From a virus: a DNA stretch of 57,797 bases. Numbering within the stretch: position 1 is the first letter of the stretch; every line of letters starts with the position of its first letter. The DNA lies in IMG/VR virus record IMGVR_UViG_3300046163_000011, positions 1-57,797 of that record, one strand, 5' to 3'. The notes under the pieces are model-generated. The model made no database searches. It saw nothing but the letters and a program-made list of their open reading frames with translations, and was not told the DNA's origin. Positions 16,606 through 25,405 of the stretch are shown one piece after another. The position numbers and the translations under genes were made by a program.

Positions 16606-17062
16606 AAAGGTACTATACTACAAAATGGCGCTAACGATCAAAGACCGTGTAAAAGAAACTACAGCAACCACAGGAACTGGCACATATACTCTTGCTGGTG
16701 CTGTGGGTAGTTTTGATAGCTTTGCTGAAATAGGTGATGGAAACACCACTTATTATGCTTGCTCAGATGGTACGGCCTTTGAGGTTGGTATTGGCACATA
16801 TACCTTGTCTGGAACAACACTGGCTAGGACTACAATCTTAGAAAGCAGTAGCACAAAGATTACAGCAGACGTTAACGGCGCTGTGAGCGCCTCTACAGCC
16901 GTTACAGTGGATAACGTGCAAGGAGGTACTCTAACAGTGGGACAGCGCGTCAGAGGCTCTGGAATCTCCGGCGTTGTGACTATTGCTACAGTTAACAGCC
17001 AGACAAGTATTGTGTTGAGTACAGCGGTTACGATGTCTGACAACACCGCTCTTACGATTGGT
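15919..17062 (+). repeat. Three copies of a ~62-residue inserted protein module
   Basis: Copies at about 15919-16115, 16307-16500 and 16866-17062, the first two in one gene and the third in the next. Shared protein pattern: NGxVSxS, G-GTI-VG--V-G-GISG-V-VATV-SQ-A-VLS-A-T-SDN-AL. The nucleotide sequences are clearly diverged, so they are old or separately acquired insertions in loops. Confidence 0.65.
16608..16623. promoter_or_regulatory. Dispersed palindrome, copy 3, degenerate (AGGTACTATACTACAA)
   Basis: Right half matches CTACAA, left half is altered (AGGTAC in place of TTGTAC). It fills the gap between a stop codon at 16603-16605 and the ATG at 16625, the same junction position as copy 4. 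Confidence 0.4.
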
Positions 17063-17212
17063 GATGAGAAAATAAACTGGACATCAGGAACCCGTACAAT
17101 ATTTTGCACCATGCCTTCAGAGAAAATGATTTTTAATGATGCTTCTGACGTTCCGGTAAATTTAACTGAGCAAGATCCAAACGCATTGGCGTTTGCAATT
17201 GCATTGGGGTAA
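16625..17212 (+). CDS. Tail protein with one inserted module
   Basis: 195 residues. MALTIKDRVKETTATTGTGT, then GDGNTTYYACSDGTAFEVG and LARTTILESS, are the marks of a widespread phage tail-tip family. The inserted module (about residues 81-146) separates SSSTKI from KINWTSGTRTIFCTMP, segments that are adjacent in the family as I know it. Probably part of a fibre or tail tip. Confidence 0.65.
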   Translation: MALTIKDRVKETTATTGTGTYTLAGAVGSFDSFAEIGDGNTTYYACSDGTAFEVGIGTYTLSGTTLARTTILESSSTKITADVNGAVSASTAVTVDNVQGGTLTVGQRVRGSGISGVVTIATVNSQTSIVLSTAVTMSDNTALTIGDEKINWTSGTRTIFCTMPSEKMIFNDASDVPVNLTEQDPNALAFAIALG

Positions 17213-17215
17213 GAA

Positions 17216-17545
17216 ATGGCAAACTCGTTTAAGACATTTACAGATACGGGAGTGGGAACGAGTAATGCTGATGTGTATACTTGCCCCGCCTCAACAGAGA
17301 CAACTATCATTGGCCTCAACGTAGCCAACATACTTGCTGTTTCAGTTACCGTTTCTGTTCAATTGATTAATAGTGACGGTGACGATGTCCACATTGTAAA
17401 AGATGCAATTGTGCCTGTTGGATCGTCACTGGTGGCTGTTGGCGGCGATCAGAAGATTGTGATGAACGCCTCAGATATTCTTCGTGTAACTGCAAGTCAA
17501 GCATCTGCCGCTGACGTTACTGTGTCTGTACTGGAGATTACATAA
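17216..17545 (+). CDS. Small tail-associated protein
   Basis: 109 residues, all-beta: FKTFTDTGVGTSNADVYTCP, then IIGLNVANI and SVQLINSDGDD. The layout resembles the protein at 19102 (strand-rich, an NV-N-xxx-VTVxVxx motif), so the two may be paralogues. Likely forms a small virion subunit near the tail tip. Confidence 0.55.
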   Translation: MANSFKTFTDTGVGTSNADVYTCPASTETTIIGLNVANILAVSVTVSVQLINSDGDDVHIVKDAIVPVGSSLVAVGGDQKIVMNASDILRVTASQASAADVTVSVLEIT

Positions 17546-18762
17546 TGGCTTTAAGTGTTATTGGCAGAAATCAAATAGCACTAAACGTTAACTCGTTAGA
17601 GTGGCAGTCTTTAAAAAGCGCATCTTTTACCGCTTCTGCGGGAGAGGCGTATCCCATTGACACTACATCAGGGGCTGTAACGGTAACGCTTCCTGCGTCA
17701 CCTTCGGAAGGTCATACTGTTCAAGTTCTTGATGTTGCGGCTACTGCCGATACTAATTTTATTACCCTCGCCAGAAACGGGAATAATATTAATGGATCTG
17801 CTAGTAACTATGCGCTTGGAAAAGAGCGCGGTGTTGTGAGTGTTGTTTATTCAGGATCATCGCAGGGATGGTTTGTTTCATCAACAGCAGGGACAGGCTC
17901 TACTTCTATAGGAAAAATTCTTGCAGTTGACGCATTAATTATAGCTGGTGGCGGTTCTGGTGCGTCTGGCTTTGGTAATGGTAACGGATCTGGTGGCGGC
18001 GGCGCAGGGGGTCTTCTTTACGTTGCTTCAAAGCAAGTTATTGAAGGTTACAGCTATACAGTAACTGTTGGTGCTGGCGGCGCACAACAAACAGCGAACA
18101 GAGGAAACAACGGCGGCGGTCAAGTTGGTAATGATGGCAATAATTCTGTTTTTGACGGAAGCACCGCAATAGGCGGCGGTGGTGGTGGCTCCCCAAGCAC
18201 AGGCGGTCACACGGGCCGAGATGGTGGCTCTGGCGGCGGCGGCGGCTCTGGTAACGGAGCGGCTGGCGGGTCAGGGACAAGCGGTCAAGGAAACAACGGC
18301 GGCGCGGCCTCTACTGGCAGTATTTATCGCGGCGGTGGCGGAGGTGGTGCTGGTGCAGTTGGTACTGCGGGTTCGTCAACTCCAAACGGTGGTGCTGGCC
18401 TCAATACATACTCTGCCTTTACTACAGCAACATCAACAGGCTCAGGTGGATATTACGCTGGCGGTGGTGGCGGTGGTGACTACACAGGTAACAACACATC
18501 TGGCTCTGGTGGCGCTGGTGGTGGCGGGTCAGGTGCCGGAGGAACAAATAGTGGTGGTGCCGCAACAGCAAACACAGGCGGCGGCGGCGGCGGGGGAGGA
18601 TCTCCTGTCACAGGAAACACTGGTGGATCTGGCGGCGCTGGAGGTAGCGGCATAGTAATTATTAGATACTTAGGAAGCCAAACCGCTTCAGGCGGCACGG
18701 TAGTTGAGTCTGGCGGTTACGCTTACCACACATTCTTATCTTCAGGGACTTATATAGCATAA
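17545..18762 (+). CDS. Glycine-rich tail fibre/adhesin
   Basis: 405 residues. N-terminal ~130 residues form a beta-rich attachment domain; from residue 133 (ALIIAGGGSGASG) to about 375 the chain is dominated by poly-Gly runs with short aromatic or charged breaks, ending in GSGIVIIRYLG. This matches phage glycine-rich domains thought to pack as polyglycine-II-type sandwiches at fibre tips that bind host receptors. Long antisense ORFs over this stretch are composition artefacts. Confidence 0.7.
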   Translation: MALSVIGRNQIALNVNSLEWQSLKSASFTASAGEAYPIDTTSGAVTVTLPASPSEGHTVQVLDVAATADTNFITLARNGNNINGSASNYALGKERGVVSVVYSGSSQGWFVSSTAGTGSTSIGKILAVDALIIAGGGSGASGFGNGNGSGGGGAGGLLYVASKQVIEGYSYTVTVGAGGAQQTANRGNNGGGQVGNDGNNSVFDGSTAIGGGGGGSPSTGGHTGRDGGSGGGGGSGNGAAGGSGTSGQGNNGGAASTGSIYRGGGGGGAGAVGTAGSSTPNGGAGLNTYSAFTTATSTGSGGYYAGGGGGGDYTGNNTSGSGGAGGGGSGAGGTNSGGAATANTGGGGGGGGSPVTGNTGGSGGAGGSGIVIIRYLGSQTASGGTVVESGGYAYHTFLSSGTYIA

Positions 18763-19100
18763 TGGCATATGTAGGACAAAAACCAGCGACCACGCTCACA
18801 ATGCCCACCAGCCAGTATTTTAGTGGCAATGGGTCTGCGACTGCGTTTACGCTAAACAAGGGCGTGACTGTAAGCGAAGAGCTAGAGGTATTTGTTGATA
18901 ATGTTCAGCAGGAGCCGGGTTCTGGCAAGTCGTATACTGCGACAGGCACAACCCTAACATTTGATGCCGCGCCCTCATCAGGAACTAACAACGTGTATGT
19001 TGTCTACAGGGGTTTGTCTCAGTTTAACGCACGAATGGAAGATAACACTAAAGCAACACCCGGAAAGGCCATAGCTCTAGCAATGGTATTTGGAGGATAA
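18762..19100 (+). CDS. Tail fibre-type protein, GNGSATAFTL family
   Basis: 112 residues. MAYVGQKPATTLTM, then FSGNGSATAFTLNKGV and VFVDNVQQEPGSG, form a short domain common in marine phage fibres. It is repeated at the start of the protein at 20514 (FTGNGSATAFTLAQSV, VTIGNVVQEPGSS). The ATG overlaps the previous stop (TAATG). Confidence 0.6.
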   Translation: MAYVGQKPATTLTMPTSQYFSGNGSATAFTLNKGVTVSEELEVFVDNVQQEPGSGKSYTATGTTLTFDAAPSSGTNNVYVVYRGLSQFNARMEDNTKATPGKAIALAMVFGG

Positions 19101-19101
19101 T

Positions 19102-19464
19102 ATGGCGGCACCAAACATAGTAAATGTAGCAACAATCACTGCAAAAACAGTAGGCGCGGCTTTGACCACAACGCTAACTACCGACATCCTTGCTAATGCG
19201 GCATCGTCTGGGAAGGTGTTTAAGATCAACACAATTCTTGTGTCAAATGTTGATGGCACTAATAGCGCAGATGTAACTGTTGATTACTACAACGGTTCTA
19301 CTGGCTTTAAGATTGCAAACACCATTGCTGTTCCAGCAGATACCATGCTCGTTTTGACGGATAAAAGCACCTCAATTTATCTTGAAGAAGGGACAAAAAT
19401 TAGAGGAGGCGCATCTGCGGCTAGCGATCTTGAGATTCTTATTAGCTATGAGGAGATTAGCTAA
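19102..19464 (+). CDS. Small tail-associated beta protein
   Basis: 120 residues from ATG 19102, which follows a GGAGG site; the ATG at 19090 is inside the previous gene. Sequence features: KVFKINTILVSNVDGTNSAD and DKSTSIYLEEGTKIRGG, consistent with a jelly-roll or sandwich subunit. Possible paralogue of the 17216 protein. Function inferred from location only. Confidence 0.55.
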   Translation: MAAPNIVNVATITAKTVGAALTTTLTTDILANAASSGKVFKINTILVSNVDGTNSADVTVDYYNGSTGFKIANTIAVPADTMLVLTDKSTSIYLEEGTKIRGGASAASDLEILISYEEIS

Positions 19465-19937
19465 TGCCTCGTTTAGTTAGCGGTGCAACTGCTTGTTCAG
19501 GATTATCTAAAGTTACACCGTCTTGTCAGGCGCGAGGAAGGGCTTCGTCCACATCTTTAACAGCGGCGGCATCTGAATTTGATTATTTTACTGGCTGGAC
19601 TACAACAGACTTTAATCACGGCGCTCTTCTTAATTCTGGAGGTTATTGTGAAATTCCAAGTGGGTTCGGTGGCAAATATTTTATGACCTTTCAAACCAAC
19701 AGCACCACCACCACCAACTACAACACTGCTTGGATTTATCATTACGATGGAAGCACCTATACGCAAATTCAAAGAGATTATGCCTATAACGATTATTCCA
19801 ATTACACAGTAGGTGGCCCGTACATTTTTCATTTTGATGCGGGGGATCGATTATATTTTGGCTTTGATGATCGGTATGGGATTCCATCAGGATCAGACCA
19901 TTATAGCCGCATGAGTATGCGCTTTCTTGAGAATTAA
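19464..19937 (+). CDS. Possible C1q/TNF-like tail-tip protein
   Basis: 157 residues. After a Ser/Cys-rich start, the body has GGYCEIPSGFGGKYFMTFQ, then IYHYDGSTYTQI, FHFDAGDRLYFGFDD and a closing MSMRFLEN. The strand order and the aromatic F-F-D turn resemble C1q-like trimeric domains used as phage receptor-binding heads. Not a firm family call. Confidence 0.45.
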   Translation: MPRLVSGATACSGLSKVTPSCQARGRASSTSLTAAASEFDYFTGWTTTDFNHGALLNSGGYCEIPSGFGGKYFMTFQTNSTTTTNYNTAWIYHYDGSTYTQIQRDYAYNDYSNYTVGGPYIFHFDAGDRLYFGFDDRYGIPSGSDHYSRMSMRFLEN

Positions 19938-19946
19938 GGAAATAAG

Positions 19947-20501
19947 ATGCCTATAAGTCAAATAGTAGCAAGCAGTATAGCCTCTGGAGCTATTCCTGAC
20001 AGCACCGCTAGCGGAACAGTGGTTCCTTGGGGCGGCACCTCTGCGCCTACGGGCTGGCTAGATTGTGACGGATCTGCTGTTTCTCGTTCTACATACGCTG
20101 ATTTATTTACTGCTATTGGGACTACCTATGGTGTAGGAGACGGATCCAGCACGTTTAATATCCCTGATATTCGTGGAAGAACTGTTTGTGGTAAAGACAA
20201 CATGGGAGGCACAGCCGCTAACAGGCTAACATCAGGAGTTACTGTTGATGGTGCAACATTAGGAGCTAATGGCGGGTCAGAGACACACACACTTTCTGTA
20301 TCCGAAATGCCTGCTCATGGACACAACATAAGAGGTGGTAGCGGAAGCATCCCTGATTGGTTTGGGGGGTCAGGCGCGGCTTACGGCATGTTGCAATCAG
20401 GCGGTAGTTCGTATGGGAATTACATACAAAATCAAGGTGGCGGCGCGGCACACGACAATGTACAGCCAAGTATTATCTTAAACTATATTATTAAAACGTA
20501 G
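19947..20501 (+). CDS. Tail collar domain protein
   Basis: 184 residues with a clear phage tail collar domain: VPWGGTSAPTGWLDCDGSAV, then YADLFTAIGTTYGVGDGSST and FNIPDIRGRTVCGKDNMGG. The C-terminus has EMPAHGHN and ends VQPSIILNYIIKT, as in short-fibre collar proteins. It would sit at the base of or in a fibre that contacts the host surface. Confidence 0.85.
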   Translation: MPISQIVASSIASGAIPDSTASGTVVPWGGTSAPTGWLDCDGSAVSRSTYADLFTAIGTTYGVGDGSSTFNIPDIRGRTVCGKDNMGGTAANRLTSGVTVDGATLGANGGSETHTLSVSEMPAHGHNIRGGSGSIPDWFGGSGAAYGMLQSGGSSYGNYIQNQGGGAAHDNVQPSIILNYIIKT

Positions 20502-20513
20502 GCATAAAATATA

Positions 20514-21242
20514 ATGGCATATATAGGCATTGACCCAAATATAGGTGACATTACCTTCCAGAACTTTACAGGCAATGGAAGCGCCACAGCCTTTACACTA
20601 GCGCAGTCTGTTGTGAGCGGTGAAGCTCTTATCGTGACTATTGGTAACGTAGTGCAAGAGCCGGGTTCATCTGCCGCGTATACAGCCCACGGCAATACCC
20701 TGACATTCTCTGCCGCGCCAGCTAACGGGGATGTAATTACCGTGCGCTTCTTTGGTCGCGCCGTTGATCAGCCAACCAGCTATGCGATGGGTTTGTTTAA
20801 GTACACTGCCACGGCTAGTCAAACTGCGTTTACAGGGGCAGATGCTAACGGTGCGGTACTAGCCTTCTCTGGTAACGATGTGGATGTATATTTAAACGGT
20901 GTACACCTCGACAGCACTGATTTTACCCCCAGTAACGGAAATACCATTACACTGGCATCTGCGGCGGCACTCAATGACGAGCTTGTTATCCGCGCCTATC
21001 GTGCGTTTACAGTTACTGATACAGTGAGTAAGGCTTCTGGAGGTACATTTGCGGGGGAGATAACCGCTCCGTCATTTCAGACCACTAATAGCACGGTTGA
21101 TACAGCGGCGTTCCGCACGAATGATCAGACTGTAAACCAGAACACTACCATTGGCTCAACCAAGAATGCCTTGGCAATTGGGCCGTTAACTATTGATACA
21201 TCAACTACTATTACGGTTGATGGCAACTTAACAATACTGTGA
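20514..21242 (+). CDS. Tail fibre-type protein with two fibre modules
   Basis: 242 residues. An N-terminal GNGSATAFTL/VVQEPGSSAAYTA module is followed by a second module with FKYTATASQTAFTGADANGA and VDVYLNGVHLDSTDFTPSNG, then a repetitive Thr/Asn-rich tail (TNSTVDTAAFRTND). Such chains build fibres attached to the podovirus tail. Confidence 0.6.
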   Translation: MAYIGIDPNIGDITFQNFTGNGSATAFTLAQSVVSGEALIVTIGNVVQEPGSSAAYTAHGNTLTFSAAPANGDVITVRFFGRAVDQPTSYAMGLFKYTATASQTAFTGADANGAVLAFSGNDVDVYLNGVHLDSTDFTPSNGNTITLASAAALNDELVIRAYRAFTVTDTVSKASGGTFAGEITAPSFQTTNSTVDTAAFRTNDQTVNQNTTIGSTKNALAIGPLTIDTSTTITVDGNLTIL

Positions 21243-21249
21243 GGCACAG

Positions 21250-21771
21250 ATGGCTTCGATACTAAATGTAGACCAAGTAAAAAACGCAAATGGCACAACT
21301 TCGCCGCCTGTAAGCATTCCGGGTCATATTATTCAGATGCAGTCAAGTGTAAGCACGGCGGCTTCAAGTATTTCGTCACAAACTTACGCTGATATTCCTT
21401 CAATGACTGCAACAATCACACCGACATCTACAAGTAGTAAAATACTAATCCAAGTTAGCTTTGGTTTATTATGCTCCAATAGTACAGGAACTGGTTGTAT
21501 GATGAAACTTCTTAGAGGTAGCACAGAGATTGGACAAGGTGTTGGTGCAGATACACATAATGTGTTTATGCAAAACTATGATGGTGCAAACAGTGTATTC
21601 CACCAAGCTAGTCATATGTTTGTAGATAGCCCAAGCTCAACCAGCGCAATCACTTATAAAATGCAGTGGGCATTAACTGGGAGTGGTGAAACTTGGTACA
21701 TGAACAGGCGAGGCTCAGATAACTATGCCAGAACTTCATCAACATTCTTGCTTACAGAAATAGCGGGATAG
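21250..21771 (+). CDS. Tail-tip paralogue 1
   Basis: 173 residues. MASILNVDQVKNANGTTSP is a common fibre-type start. The body has ITPTSTSSKILIQVSFGLLC, then VDSPSSTSAITYKMQWAL and a closing SSTFLLTEIAG. The same skeleton occurs in the proteins at 21780 and, more loosely, 23247, so this is a tandem paralogue group, probably receptor-binding heads. Confidence 0.6.
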   Translation: MASILNVDQVKNANGTTSPPVSIPGHIIQMQSSVSTAASSISSQTYADIPSMTATITPTSTSSKILIQVSFGLLCSNSTGTGCMMKLLRGSTEIGQGVGADTHNVFMQNYDGANSVFHQASHMFVDSPSSTSAITYKMQWALTGSGETWYMNRRGSDNYARTSSTFLLTEIAG

Positions 21772-21779
21772 AGGTTGAG

Positions 21780-22286
21780 ATGAGTACATTATTTGTAGAT
21801 ACAATAAATGAGAAGACCACAAACAACGGAGTGTATATTCCGGGTCATGTCTTGCAGGTAAAAGAAACAAAATCAACCGCCAGAACTACCACAAGCTCAA
21901 CAAGCTATGTTGATTTTCTTACGGTATCAATTACACCCTCATCTACTAGCAGTAAAATATTAATAGATGCTCGTTTGTATGTTGGAACGAATTGGTGGAA
22001 CAACCGTTCAAAATTTGCTATTGCAAGAGATTCTACAATAATAACAGGAAACAGTGGTAATCTTTGGCCGTGGCAATATGGAGCAGATAGTAGTAATTCA
22101 CTTTATGAGTTTATGTTGAACACTGTTATTCTTTTAGATAGCCCCGCAACAACAAGCGCAATAACATACAAAGCTCAGTTAGCGAATCAAAATAGCGGAA
22201 CTACTCTTGCCATGAATGGTAATTACCAAACTTCAGGTACTAGTTATGGGCAAAGCACTATTATTGTGATGGAGATTGGCGGATGA
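21780..22286 (+). CDS. Tail-tip paralogue 2
   Basis: 168 residues. Shares with paralogue 1 the order: IPGH-LQ near the N-terminus, SITPSSTSSKILIDARL, LLDSPATTSAITYKAQL, and a final IIVMEIGG. The middle (NWWNNRSKFAIARDSTII) differs strongly, as expected for receptor-facing loops. Overlaps the next start by 4 bases. Confidence 0.6.
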   Translation: MSTLFVDTINEKTTNNGVYIPGHVLQVKETKSTARTTTSSTSYVDFLTVSITPSSTSSKILIDARLYVGTNWWNNRSKFAIARDSTIITGNSGNLWPWQYGADSSNSLYEFMLNTVILLDSPATTSAITYKAQLANQNSGTTLAMNGNYQTSGTSYGQSTIIVMEIGG

Positions 22287-22846
22287 CCAGCATATTAAAA
22301 GTCTCCCAGATTCAAGACCCGACAAACTCGAACACCGCGCTGTCGATTGACAGCAGTGGTAATGTTACTTCCGGTCAAAAACTATTGTATGGCTCTAACC
22401 AGCCTATGTTTTCTGTTAGAGGTCAAAACGGAAACGCGGCTATTTCTGGGCTTTCTTTAAGTAATATTTCTGATGAAGGCAACACAACATACATTAATAG
22501 CTTTAGCCAGATAGATGTTAATAGAGGAAGCCTATACAGTAACGGAAGATTAGTTGCGCCTGTTAATGGAATATATGAAATCTCTGCTCGGAGTGGGCAT
22601 GGCAGTGGCTCAACTAATTATCGTGCTTTAGTTGTTATTAAGCTAGATTCTAATGGGACTACTGGTGAAGAAATTTATAGGGTTTGGACATCTAATGATT
22701 ATGCCTATTATACATTGTCCTATTCTGGGTTTTTAGAATTAACTGCTGGCGAACAAGTAGCGGTAGGTTGGAATAGTGTTTATATGCCGCATACCACCAG
22801 TGACCATGAAGGCGCAACTGTGTTTTCAGCAAAATTAATAGGTTAA
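22283..22846 (+). CDS. C1q-like tail protein
   Basis: 187 residues. MTSILKVSQIQDPTNSNTAL is the fibre-type start. The rest follows the C1q-like pattern: PMFSVRGQNG, APVNGIYEISARSGHGSG, YSGFLELTAGEQVAVGWNS, and the end FSAKLIG. C1q-like domains form trimeric heads on fibres. Start overlaps the previous gene (ATGA). Confidence 0.65.
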   Translation: MTSILKVSQIQDPTNSNTALSIDSSGNVTSGQKLLYGSNQPMFSVRGQNGNAAISGLSLSNISDEGNTTYINSFSQIDVNRGSLYSNGRLVAPVNGIYEISARSGHGSGSTNYRALVVIKLDSNGTTGEEIYRVWTSNDYAYYTLSYSGFLELTAGEQVAVGWNSVYMPHTTSDHEGATVFSAKLIG

Positions 22847-22850
22847 AAAC

Positions 22851-23243
22851 ATGGCATCAGTATCAGAAGCAATCAAAGAATTAAATCCAGACATTCAGTG
22901 GGTTCTACGCGGAGAGCCAACCGATGCTTATGAGTTCAACACTATGTTCTCTGTGATTATGGGCGAAGATGACAGCGGCACAGCTATCGAGTCTTATGAA
23001 GATGACGACTGGCAGGGCATTACATGGAATGCAATTGAAAAAAAGTTATCCGAGCTTAACCTAGAAGAGCCTTTAAAACTACTTCGTGAAGAGCGTAATA
23101 GACGTATCGCTGAAACAGATTGGTGGGCATCATCTGATCTTACCATGTCTTCGGATCGCGCATCTTATCGTCAGGCACTGCGTGACATCACCGACACCTA
23201 TCAATCGCTAGACACTGTTGTTTGGCCTGTGAAGCCGGAGTAA
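22851..23243 (+). CDS. Phage tail assembly chaperone-like protein
   Basis: 130 residues. The C-terminal half, LREERNRRIAETDWWASSDL, then YRQALRDITDTYQSLDTVVWP, is the signature of Phage_tail_APC-type proteins (fibre assembly chaperones). It lies inside the tail-tip cluster, consistent with helping fibre folding. Confidence 0.75.
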   Translation: MASVSEAIKELNPDIQWVLRGEPTDAYEFNTMFSVIMGEDDSGTAIESYEDDDWQGITWNAIEKKLSELNLEEPLKLLREERNRRIAETDWWASSDLTMSSDRASYRQALRDITDTYQSLDTVVWPVKPE

Positions 23244-23246
23244 GGT

Positions 23247-23753
23247 ATGAGTAACGCCCGTAATCTTTCTAATCTGTTAGGGACAAGCGCTACCGTTCCG
23301 TCTGGTAATTTGCCTTCTGGTTCTGTTATTCAAGTTGCAACAGACACAAGTGGATCAAACACTGCTATTACAGGAAACACTTATACCGCCTCTTCTGTAT
23401 CAATTACTTTTACGCCAAAGAAATCAAACAGTACAATATTATTGATCTGGTCTGGTAATGTTTCGCAACAAACGAGTGGAGCAAACGGTTATGGTTTAGC
23501 TTTTTTTGAAGGAAATACACAGCTTAATACTCAACCGATGGATGGCTCAGGCCCTTTTACTGAATACAAAGATGAAACTCGTATTTTCTCCTATATAACA
23601 ATGAGCCATTCGATAAGTGCTAGTAGTACGTCAGCTAGAACATATACAATTAGAGGCCGAAAATATAATAGTTCTGTTTCAGATTTAAATATTGGCGTTG
23701 GAAGTGCAGTAGTCGGCACACAATCATTTACTGTTATGGAAATTTCAGGATAA
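23247..23753 (+). CDS. Tail-tip paralogue 3
   Basis: 168 residues. MSNARNLSNLLGTSATVPSG is a common fibre start. The body follows the pattern of the 21250 and 21780 proteins: SITFTPKKSNSTILLIWSG, SSTSARTYTIRGRKYNS and the end FTVMEISG. The final codon overlaps the next start (ATAATG). Confidence 0.55.
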   Translation: MSNARNLSNLLGTSATVPSGNLPSGSVIQVATDTSGSNTAITGNTYTASSVSITFTPKKSNSTILLIWSGNVSQQTSGANGYGLAFFEGNTQLNTQPMDGSGPFTEYKDETRIFSYITMSHSISASSTSARTYTIRGRKYNSSVSDLNIGVGSAVVGTQSFTVMEISG

Positions 23754-24472
23754 TGTTTGGTGAGTTTTGTATAACAGAAAGAGCTATAGCAAGTCATGGT
23801 ATTTTGACCTTTGGCTCTGGATCTGTTGATGCAAACTTTACCTCATCTCAAATTAGCTCTCCTGTATTCTCAGGCGTGTCTAGCATGGATGCTATATCCA
23901 GTATAAGCCGTGTTGGCTCTGGAGTCCTTACTGGTATCTCAGAATCATCTTTTGATTTTACACAAGAGTCAGCACCAACTAGATTTGCTACTGCTATATC
24001 TGGTCAAGTTATAAGTTTTGATCAGGCTTCTAAAGCGATAAAAACCGCTGTGGCTCAGTCTGAACAGTCTGCAAACTTTACACAAAAATCAGATGCCTTA
24101 AAAATAACCAGCGGAACTTCAGATCAGTCTGCTAACTTTACTCAGTCGGCGGCGGCTAATTTTACTGCTTCAGGTTTATCTGAGCAATCCTCTGAATTTG
24201 AAAGCTCGACTGCTGGAGGTATAGTAACCAGCGCCTCATCTGAAAATAGCTTTACATTCGACCTTATAGAAACTGCTGGCATTTTAATTTACAGAAACGA
24301 CTTCAATGTAGATTTTTCTTTCACTCAAGAAGCAGATGGGGATTTGTTGTGGGCGAAGATAAACGCGGGTACTCCAGCCGAAACATGGGTACAGATAAGT
24401 ATTTCTGGCGGTGCGTGGACACCTATAAACGCGAGTGGTACAATAGAAACATGGACTGAAAAGGTGGTTTAA
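23753..24472 (+). CDS. Repeat-containing structural protein
   Basis: 239 residues built largely from ~20-residue repeats with the core Q-SA-NFTQ-S: ESSFDFTQESAP, EQSANFTQKSDAL, DQSANFTQSAAAN, EQSSEFESSTAGG, ENSFTFDLIETAG, and VDFSFTQEADG. Such regular beta repeats suggest a fibrous stalk. The C-terminus (TWVQISISGGAWTPINASG) may form a small cap. No named family. Confidence 0.55.
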   Translation: MFGEFCITERAIASHGILTFGSGSVDANFTSSQISSPVFSGVSSMDAISSISRVGSGVLTGISESSFDFTQESAPTRFATAISGQVISFDQASKAIKTAVAQSEQSANFTQKSDALKITSGTSDQSANFTQSAAANFTASGLSEQSSEFESSTAGGIVTSASSENSFTFDLIETAGILIYRNDFNVDFSFTQEADGDLLWAKINAGTPAETWVQISISGGAWTPINASGTIETWTEKVV

Positions 24473-25403
24473 ATGCCAAGTACATATACACAAAATACGG
24501 GGATAGAAAAGCCGGGTACTGGGGATCAGTCAGGTACATGGGGCATAACTACCAACACTAACTTTGACATTATTGACGAAGCTCTTCATGGGCAGGCTCA
24601 GATTTCTATAGTTGGTAGCCAAGATCTGACAACAAATGACGGGTCTGTTTCTGACGGCATCAAGACTGTTATTGTTTTAACAGGATCTCCGGGGGCGACA
24701 TTTGAGCTTAGGGTAACACCTACAGATCAAGAAAAGCATTACAGCATCAAAAACGAAACAGACTCCGCTTGTAGGGTAATATATAAGGGCGTTACTTACT
24801 CTACATCAAATGGTGTAGAAATTGCTTCTGGTGCCACTCAAGCGGTTACTGGTGATGGTGGCGGATCATCTGGCGTTTTCAAGTCCTTGACGCCCAACAC
24901 TGATCTTGTGAACGATTTGACTCCTCAGCTTGGGGGAGATTTAGATGTTAATGGGCAGTCTATTGTCTCTGTTTCAAATGGGAATATAGGACATAGTTCC
25001 ACATGGAACAGGGGCCGTTAATGTAACTGGTACAACAAATATTGTTGGCGACCTAGATGTAGACAACGTAAACATTAACGGAAACGCCATAAGTGTTACA
25101 AATACAAATGCCAACTTGTCTTTAGACGGCAACGGAACTGGTAAGGTTCTTATAAGTAATCTTTCTTACCCAGCTACAGATGGCACAGCAAGTCAAGTTT
25201 TGACCACAAACGGGTCTGGTACGCTTTCTTTCGCCAGTGCCTCATCTAGTTTAGGATCTAGCCTTACATTAGGCAACTGGACTATAGAAGTTGATGGCAG
25301 TAACAATCTTCTATTTAAGTACAATGGTGATACAAAGGCACAAATGACTGCCGCTGGTACGCTCAATGTCGAAGACGACATAGTAGCATATAGTGGTGTT
25401 TAA
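24473..25403 (+). CDS. Tail fibre-type protein, frame broken by one extra base
   Basis: The first frame runs to a stop at 25021. Removing one G from 24989-24990 restores SNGNIDIVPHGTGAVNVTGT and joins the ORF ending at 25403 (about 309 residues). The start (STYTQNTGIEKPGTGDQSG, then TNTNFDIIDEALHG) is a very common fibre module; the second half has repeated short Asn/Gly turns (DVDNVNINGN, LSLDGNGTGKVLI). The ATG 25116 is therefore internal. Confidence 0.7.
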
Positions 25404-25405
25404 TC

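Noticed and set aside
18038-18698. Several antisense and alternate-frame ORFs over the glycine-rich gene
   Set aside because: They are Pro/His/Ala-rich by-products of the GGC/GGT repeats and have no ribosome sites.
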